DNA of 64,000 nt, taken from the NCBI GenBank assembly GCA_023898685.1, contig CP060234.1, forward strand, positions 2,914,001-2,978,000, given 5' to 3'. The DNA comes from Phycisphaeraceae bacterium. Its GTDB lineage: Bacteria > Planctomycetota > Phycisphaerae > Phycisphaerales > UBA1924. How positions within the stretch are numbered: the first letter of the stretch is position 1; every line of letters begins with the position of its first letter. Shown in pieces: positions 58,937 through 64,000 of this stretch. Under the pieces are notes generated by a model. It was not told where the DNA came from. It did not search any database and was given only the letters and a program-made list of their open reading frames with translations. The translations under genes were made by a program, and so were the position numbers.

Positions 58937-61050
58937 CACTTGTCACCACCTTCGAAGAGCCCCGCGCCGGCGGTTTCGGGCGATCGCTTTCTTTTGACCT
59001 TCTTGAGCACCTTCTTCTTCACGATCTTCTTCTTGCGCGTGGGCTTGGATTCCACCACGCCGTTGTTGGAGACGGGCACGCTCTTCTTCGAGTCCCTCGC
59101 GACCTTCGCGTTTGACTCTTCTTGCCCCGTCGCTGGCGCTCCGGGCTCCTTCGTGCTTGCGCTCGGGGCGGGGTTCCCGTTTCCGCCTCCATTTCCATTC
59201 CCGTTGCCGTCGAGGATGATCACCCCGTCGTCCCCGTCCAGCCGCCCGTTGCCGTCGGCGAAGCCGATGATCTTGCCGTCCTCGTCGAGCACCGCGTCGG
59301 CGATCTCGGTGCGGCGCTTCGCCTGCCGCATCAGCGACTCATACAACGCCTCCGCGTCGGCGCCGACGATCGCCTGGCAGGCCTTGGCGATCTCGCCGAT
59401 GTAGCGCTCGAAGACGTCGCGCTTCTGGCCCTCGCGCTTCATGCGCTGGCGGCGGCGGATGTAGGTGCCCAGCTTGCGGCCGCACTCCTGGAGGGCGAGG
59501 CGCATCTCTTTCCTGATCTCGTCGTAGTCGGCGATGGCCTCCTTCGACTCGCTGGTGAACGGGACCCAGACGCTGGCCATGTGGATCATGACGACGATGG
59601 GGCCGACGGGGGCGGAGCCGCGGGGCTGGCTCATGCCGTAGTTTTTCCAGGCGGTCTCGGTCACGCTCTTGAAGGCGCTGCACGCGGACTGCTGGTAGAG
59701 CAGGGGGACGCGGTTGGCGAAGCGGATGACGCGGGCGGGCTGGTCGGCGGGGAGGTCGCCCCCGAAGGCGATCGCGGCCTCGATCTGGAACGGGTTGCCG
59801 CGGTACACGGAGGGGCTGCGCGTGCTGGCGGCGTAGAACTCGGCCTTCACGCCCTTGAGCAGGCCCGCGAGCATGGTGCGGACGCCGATGGGGGCGAGGC
59901 AGTCGGTCGGTGGGCTGCGGAGCTTGGCGTCCTGGAGGGCGCGGTAGATCTTCTCGGCGGCGGCGTGGTTGATGGTGCTGACGTAGGTCTGCCCCGTGAT
60001 TGTCTTGTCCTTGCCCGACGCGGCGGCGGTGACCTCCTTGATGACGGCGGGGGGGACGCGGCAGAACTCGTTTTTGAAGAAGCCGGCGAGTTGCTTCTCC
60101 GGCGTGTTCTTGAGCATGCGGAGGAAGGAGCCGAGTTCCACGCCGTAAGGGTGGGGCTTGATCTCGCTGGTCTCGGGCGGGTTCTCGTCGACGGCGCGTG
60201 GATAGACAATGCGGTCGGCGTGCTCTGTGGTGCGGGGGATGCCGTCGGGGGCGGTATCGGTGGGTTCGGGTATCTCGCCTGCCCCGGCCCCTCGCTCGCG
60301 CTCGGGGCTCTCTTCGGAGGCGTCTTCGAGGCCCGGGTCCTCGTTCGCCTTGTCGGGGGGGATGAAGACGATCTCGGCGTGGGGATTGGCGATGGCGGTC
60401 TGCTCGAGGTAGGCCTCGACGCTGGTCTTGCCACGGACGTATTTCGCCTCGAGCTCGATCGCGACGCGTGTCCCTGTGCCGCTGCTGGTCAACAGGAGGT
60501 CGTCGGTCTCGATGTCAACCGTCACCTCGGGCTTGTTCTTGGAAGTGTCCATCGCGAGCTCGAGGTGGTGCGCCGGCTTCTTCGCGTTGGGCCGGGTCGT
60601 GATCACCATTGGGCGGCCGGTCGTCATCAACCCGTACATGCCGGCGGCGGAGATGCCGATGCCCTGCTGGCCCCGGCTCATCTTGAGGCGGTGGAACTTG
60701 GAGCCGTACAGGAGCTTGCCGAAGATGTTCTCGATCTGCTTGCGGACGATGCCCGGGCCGTTGTCGGTGATGGTGACGCGGTACTTGCCGGATTTGTTCG
60801 CCGAAGCAGGGGCGGTCAGTTCCTCGATCCTGACCTCGATGTCGGGGAGGATGCCGGCCTCCTCACAGGCGTCGAGGGCGTTGTCAACGGCCTCCTTGAC
60901 CGTGGTGAGCAGGGCCTTGCGGGGGTTGTCGAAGCCCAGCAGGTGGCGGTTCTTGGCGAAGAACTCGGAAACCGAGATCTCGCGCTGCTTGGCAGCCATC
61001 GTCTCGGCGTTGGCCTTCTTGCCGGCGTTTTTCGTCGTCTTTTTGGCCAT
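58936..61050 (-). CDS. top6B: DNA topoisomerase VI subunit B (GHKL ATPase)
   Basis: 704 residues with GGAGGG before the ATG. The GHKL ATPase fold shows EAVDNALDACEEAG, VTITDNGPGI and MSRGQQGIGISAAGMYG. An insertion of ~65 acidic residues follows near position 235-300 (ASEESPERERGAGAGEIPEP), then the H2TH and transducer regions (FCRVPPAVIKEVTAAASGKD, RFANRVPLLYQQSACSAF). The C-terminus has a Gly/Asn linker and a Lys-rich tail (KKKIVKKKVLKKVKRKR). It is first in the top6BA operon. Both insertions overlap repeat-like DNA of this genome. Confidence 0.95.
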   Translation of the reverse strand: MAKKTTKNAGKKANAETMAAKQREISVSEFFAKNRHLLGFDNPRKALLTTVKEAVDNALDACEEAGILPDIEVRIEELTAPASANKSGKYRVTITDNGPGIVRKQIENIFGKLLYGSKFHRLKMSRGQQGIGISAAGMYGLMTTGRPMVITTRPNAKKPAHHLELAMDTSKNKPEVTVDIETDDLLLTSSGTGTRVAIELEAKYVRGKTSVEAYLEQTAIANPHAEIVFIPPDKANEDPGLEDASEESPERERGAGAGEIPEPTDTAPDGIPRTTEHADRIVYPRAVDENPPETSEIKPHPYGVELGSFLRMLKNTPEKQLAGFFKNEFCRVPPAVIKEVTAAASGKDKTITGQTYVSTINHAAAEKIYRALQDAKLRSPPTDCLAPIGVRTMLAGLLKGVKAEFYAASTRSPSVYRGNPFQIEAAIAFGGDLPADQPARVIRFANRVPLLYQQSACSAFKSVTETAWKNYGMSQPRGSAPVGPIVVMIHMASVWVPFTSESKEAIADYDEIRKEMRLALQECGRKLGTYIRRRQRMKREGQKRDVFERYIGEIAKACQAIVGADAEALYESLMRQAKRRTEIADAVLDEDGKIIGFADGNGRLDGDDGVIILDGNGNGNGGGNGNPAPSASTKEPGAPATGQEESNAKVARDSKKSVPVSNNGVVESKPTRKKKIVKKKVLKKVKRKRSPETAGAGLFEGGDK

Positions 61051-61280
61051 GCACCCTCCGTGGTGTGGCGACCCGGTTCACCCGCTGATCGGCTGAACCC
61101 CAGAATAGGCGAGAATCTGCCGGGGCGGCGGACGTGGGCGGAATCCAGATTTCACGTGTTTTTGCCTCGCATCCGGCCAGAACGCTGGCATTCCCGGCGG
61201 GTGCGGTTCAGCTTGGAGCAACGTGGAATCGCCGGCGGGGCCCACATCTCCGTCGCTGGCTGGAAAGAGGGAGATACCGA

Positions 61281-61382
61281 ATGAAGCGCACGATCGCGGC
61301 CGTGGCCGGATGGAATCTGGCGTCGAGCTTGTTCTCGCTACTGGTGGCGGGCGGGGTGTTCCGTCGCTGGCGGGGCGCCTGA
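61281..61382 (+). CDS. Possible 33-residue membrane peptide
   Basis: A short frame from ATG 61281 with AGAGGGAG upstream encodes a basic end, a hydrophobic helix (AVAGWNLASSLFSLLVAGGV) and a basic tail. No family recognised. It lies divergent from top6B. A chance frame is possible. Confidence 0.3.
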   Translation: MKRTIAAVAGWNLASSLFSLLVAGGVFRRWRGA

Positions 61383-61670
61383 GGGGCCTGCCGGTGTCTT
61401 TCTGATTTGTCCCGGTTTGGCGCGTCGCGGCGGGTCTGTGTATGTGTGCATCCGGGTCGCGTTGGTGACCACGGCACACCTGATTCGTGGCGCTGGCGTT
61501 CCACGCTCTGTAAAGAAACTTCGCATCGGTGTGATAGTCCGCGTCATCGGCTGAACGTCGGCGCGCGATGCTCTAAGATCTCGGCGTGACCGGGGGACCG
61601 GGGCCTGCGCGCTTTCGCGGCGGGGTCGCCGCCTGGCTTTGCTGGCGTTCCCCGGCGGGGGAACTACTCG
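61383..61670. other. Intergenic region before the flavin monooxygenase gene
   Basis: No gene seen. It contains the 16-mer GGTGACCACGGCACAC (61464-61479) that recurs at 63921-63936, and very GC-rich sequence just before the ATG. No clear promoter boxes; AT-richer sequence near 61505-61530 could hold one. Confidence 0.4.
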
Positions 61671-62828
61671 ATGACGAGCGAACCGATCATCGCGGGGGCG
61701 GGGCCGATCGGGCTGGCGGCGGGGCTGTTCCTGGCGAGGCGCGGGATACGGGCGCGGATCATCGAGCCTCGGACGGAGCGGTCGACGCAGTCGCGGGCGC
61801 TGGCGGTGAACCCTCGGACGCTGGATCTGCTGGCGGAGACGGGGCTGACGGAGAGGATGCTGGGGATCGGCGGGCGGATGCGCGGGGCGATCCTGCATCT
61901 GGGCGAGAAGGCGATCGCGCGGGTGGAGCTGGAGGGCGCGCATCCGCGGTATCCGTTTCTGCTGGCGCTGTCGCAGGCGGTCACCGAGCATCTGCTGGAG
62001 GATGCGTTGGAGGCGGAGGGGGTCCGCGTCGAGCGGGGGCGCGAGCTGGTGACATGCCGCACGGTAGGGGATGGCGTCGAGGTCGAGATCGCGGATGCGG
62101 CGGGCGGGGGCGGGGGCGGGGGCGAGCGGGTGTCTGCGGCATGGGTGCTCGGGGCGGACGGGGCGCACAGCGTGGTGAGGCACAAATCGGGGATCGCGTT
62201 CGAGGGCTCGTCGCTTCGTGAGCGGTGGCATCTGGTCGACGTGCCGCTGCGGACAGATCTGTCGAGCGAGCACGGGCACATCATCCTGCTGGGGGGTGGG
62301 GCGTTCGTGTTCCTGATCCGGGTGGTGACGGGGGAACCGGAGGGCGAGTACCTGCGGTGGCGGGTGTTCACGAACCGGCCCGATCCGCTGTCGCACCTGG
62401 TCATGGCGGAGCGGGCGGGGGATCCGGTGTGGGCGAGCGCGTTCACGATCGGGCACCGGTGCGCGGCGTCGTTCGCGAGCGGGCGGGCGTACCTGGCGGG
62501 CGACGCGGCGCACATCCACTCGCCGATCGGCGCGCGGGGGATGAACCTGGGGATCGAGGACGCGGCGGTGTTCGCGCGGCTCGCGGCGGCCGGGCGGCTG
62601 GACGAGTACGACGGGTTGAGGCGGCCGGTGGATCGGCGCGTGGTGCGGACGGTGGGGCAGATCACCCGGATCGTCGCGGCGGAGACGGCGGGGGCGAAGC
62701 TGCTGCGGACGCTGGTGTTGCCGCGGGCCGTGAGGCTGCGGGCGGCGCGGGGGCGGATGCGGCGGACGGTGACGGGGCTGGATCACCGGCTCGACGTTCC
62801 GGGCCTGGACTTCGACGGGGTGTCCTGA
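61671..62828 (+). CDS. FAD-dependent monooxygenase (PHBH/UbiH-like)
   Basis: 385 residues with GGGGGA upstream. The FAD-binding beta-alpha-beta is IIAGAGPIGLAAGLFLARRG at the N-terminus, the DG motif is VLGADGAHSVVRHKSG near residue 163, and the GD motif with flavin ribityl contacts is YLAGDAAHIHSPIGARGMNL near residue 280. Class A flavin hydroxylases oxidise phenolic or polyketide substrates with NAD(P)H and O2. A C-terminal FAD-2 part is present but there is no thioredoxin-like extension. Codons are unusually rich in final G (GCG, CTG, GGG) compared with the C-ending bias of the neighbours, perhaps a sign of different origin. Confidence 0.9.
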   Translation: MTSEPIIAGAGPIGLAAGLFLARRGIRARIIEPRTERSTQSRALAVNPRTLDLLAETGLTERMLGIGGRMRGAILHLGEKAIARVELEGAHPRYPFLLALSQAVTEHLLEDALEAEGVRVERGRELVTCRTVGDGVEVEIADAAGGGGGGGERVSAAWVLGADGAHSVVRHKSGIAFEGSSLRERWHLVDVPLRTDLSSEHGHIILLGGGAFVFLIRVVTGEPEGEYLRWRVFTNRPDPLSHLVMAERAGDPVWASAFTIGHRCAASFASGRAYLAGDAAHIHSPIGARGMNLGIEDAAVFARLAAAGRLDEYDGLRRPVDRRVVRTVGQITRIVAAETAGAKLLRTLVLPRAVRLRAARGRMRRTVTGLDHRLDVPGLDFDGVS

Positions 62829-62856
62829 GTGTTCGCGACGCCGCTACCATCGCGGC

Positions 62857-63888
62857 GTGCTTGATGACCTGAACCAACTCGAATCGGAAGGCCTGGCTGC
62901 TCTGGATACGGCCGCGGACGCGGGGGCTCTGGAGGCGTGGCGGATCACCTACCTGGGCTCCAAGGGGCGCCTCAAGGGCGCGATGTCCGGCATGAAGGAC
63001 GTGCCCAAGGAGCAGAAGGGAGCGGTCGGCAAGCGGGCGAACGAGGTGAAGGCGGCGCTCGAATTGGCGTTCGAGGCGAAGAAGGCCGCGATCGGCACCG
63101 GCGGCCGGGCATCGGGCCCCGCGCTCGACATCACCGAGCCGGGCCTGGTCGAATCGCGGCACGTGGGACGGTCGCACATCATCACGCGGGTGATCGACGA
63201 GCTGACCGAGGTGTTCGGGCGGATGGGGTTCGCGGTGGCCGAGGGCCCGGAGCTCGAGGACGACGAGCACAACTTCATCAAGCTGAACATCCCGCCCGAG
63301 CACCCGGCGCGGGACCCGATCGACAATTTCTATGTCGACGACCCTGAGAAGGTGACGACGCCCCGGATGCTGCGGAGCCAGACGTCGACGGTGCAGATCC
63401 GGACGATGGAGGACGCGGTGGCGAAGGGGTGGGGGCCCCCGATCAAGATCGTCAGCCCGGGGCGGGTGTACCGGCCCGACACCGTCGACGCGACGCACTC
63501 GTTCATGTTCCATCAGATCGAGGGGCTGTACATCGATCGCGGCGTCACGATGATTGATCTGAAGACCACGCTCTTCCAGTTCGCGAGGGCCTACTTCGGC
63601 CCCGACGCGGACATCAGGCTGCGGCCCTCGTTCTTTCCATTCACCGAGCCGTCGGCCGAGCTCGACATGATGATCGCGCTCAAGCCCGGGGCGGAGCCGG
63701 CGTGGATCGAGCTGGGCGGGTGCGGCATGGTCGACCCGGCGGTGCTCGAGGTGTGCGGGATCGACCCCGAGGTGTGGACGGGCTTCGCGTTCGGGTTCGG
63801 GATCGAGCGGATCGCGATGGGCCGGTACGGGATCCCCGACATCCGCATGCTTTTCGAGAATGACGTTCGGTTCCTGGCGCAGCTCTGA
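62857..63888 (+). CDS. pheS: Phenylalanyl-tRNA synthetase alpha subunit
   Basis: 343 residues from GTG 62857. The N-terminal coiled coil is followed by the class II core: motif 1 around GRMGFAVAEGPELEDDEHNF, TTPRMLRSQTSTVQIRTM, motif 2 VSPGRVYRPDTVDATHSFMF, and motif 3 with AFGFGIERIAMGRYGIPDIR. Substrate-pocket residues in FHQIEGLYID and SFFPFTEPSAELDM are conserved. It charges tRNA-Phe together with PheT, which is not seen before the window end. Length is normal. Confidence 0.97.
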   Translation: MLDDLNQLESEGLAALDTAADAGALEAWRITYLGSKGRLKGAMSGMKDVPKEQKGAVGKRANEVKAALELAFEAKKAAIGTGGRASGPALDITEPGLVESRHVGRSHIITRVIDELTEVFGRMGFAVAEGPELEDDEHNFIKLNIPPEHPARDPIDNFYVDDPEKVTTPRMLRSQTSTVQIRTMEDAVAKGWGPPIKIVSPGRVYRPDTVDATHSFMFHQIEGLYIDRGVTMIDLKTTLFQFARAYFGPDADIRLRPSFFPFTEPSAELDMMIALKPGAEPAWIELGGCGMVDPAVLEVCGIDPEVWTGFAFGFGIERIAMGRYGIPDIRMLFENDVRFLAQL

Positions 63889-63906
63889 GGCGCGGGCCGG
63901 CGTGAA

Positions 63907-63931
63907 CCGTGGTCACCCATGGTGACCACGG
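63907..63931. repeat. Perfect 11-bp palindrome after pheS
   Basis: CCGTGGTCACC (63907-63917), loop CAT, GGTGACCACGG (63921-63931). The right arm and following bases repeat at 61464-61479. No T-run follows, so it is not a classical terminator. Confidence 0.6.
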
Positions 63932-64000
63932 CACACTGGGGGCGGCGCTGCAATCTCACCGAACGTTTTCCCAGTACACTTCGGCTGAAGATGACACCGA

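Noticed and set aside
1..64000. CRISPR arrays, rRNA genes, prophage or conjugation modules
   Set aside because: No regularly spaced direct repeats, no rRNA sequence and no phage structural or transfer genes were seen.

Overview
The window is about 64 kb of GC-rich, densely coding bacterial chromosome that most resembles a planctomycete of the Phycisphaerae/Phycisphaerales type. The signs are five exported proteins ending in 'GC-type' dockerin modules, a PEP-CTERM-like sorting tail, pseudopilins with an H-X9-DG motif, DUF1573 and HEAT-repeat exported proteins, and a bacterial topoisomerase VI operon. This placement rests on recognised families, not on a database search.

Layout. 1-7.7 kb (minus strand): the end of a MATE transporter, then a secretin/TPR/pseudopilin cluster of type II secretion or type IV pilus kind, and an exported HEAT-repeat protein with a receiver-like domain. 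8.1-13.7 kb: an HTH-receiver regulator lacking its phospho-aspartate, an M42 peptidase, YgfZ, RibD and an RNase HII-like protein. 13.9-19.6 kb (plus): a 915-residue coiled-coil lipoprotein, then a tandem-PilJ exported protein coupled to a chemoreceptor. 19.7-27.2 kb: tRNA-Leu, a PEP-CTERM-like protein, a B12-binding radical SAM operon behind a near-consensus promoter, an RRM protein, a ClC channel and two envelope proteins. 27.2-36.9 kb (minus): three dockerin proteins, a large MscS-family channel, tRNA-Val, and a cobalamin riboswitch driving a dockerin protein plus a pseudopilin. 37-43.3 kb: metallo-hydrolase, TIM-barrel isomerase, hotdog-like protein, membrane protein, histidine kinase and NrdR. 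43.3-46.5 kb: an IS110-family element inserted in a REP-like palindrome in front of a PL11 rhamnogalacturonan lyase. 46.7-52.8 kb: sulfotransferase, orphan ScoA, GNAT, YkgJ-type protein, fRMsr-like protein, rpsR, and a DUF1573-rhodanese-MauE operon. 52.9-57.7 kb: two dockerin-tagged exported enzymes and a CPBP protease. 57.7-64 kb: top6A/top6B, a flavin monooxygenase and pheS.

Most informative points. (1) The IS110 element can be delimited to the base. It has a CT core at both ends, a short right end and a long 5' leader whose guide-like segments match target and donor, and joining its ends would create a TTGACA-17-TATGTT promoter. (2) A cobalamin riboswitch with its own promoter controls a secreted dockerin protein and a pseudopilin, which suggests an undescribed surface B12-acquisition or B12-sparing system. 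(3) A complete topoisomerase VI operon is present in a bacterium. Several proteins also carry altered catalytic or phospho-acceptor residues. No rRNA or CRISPR array was seen.
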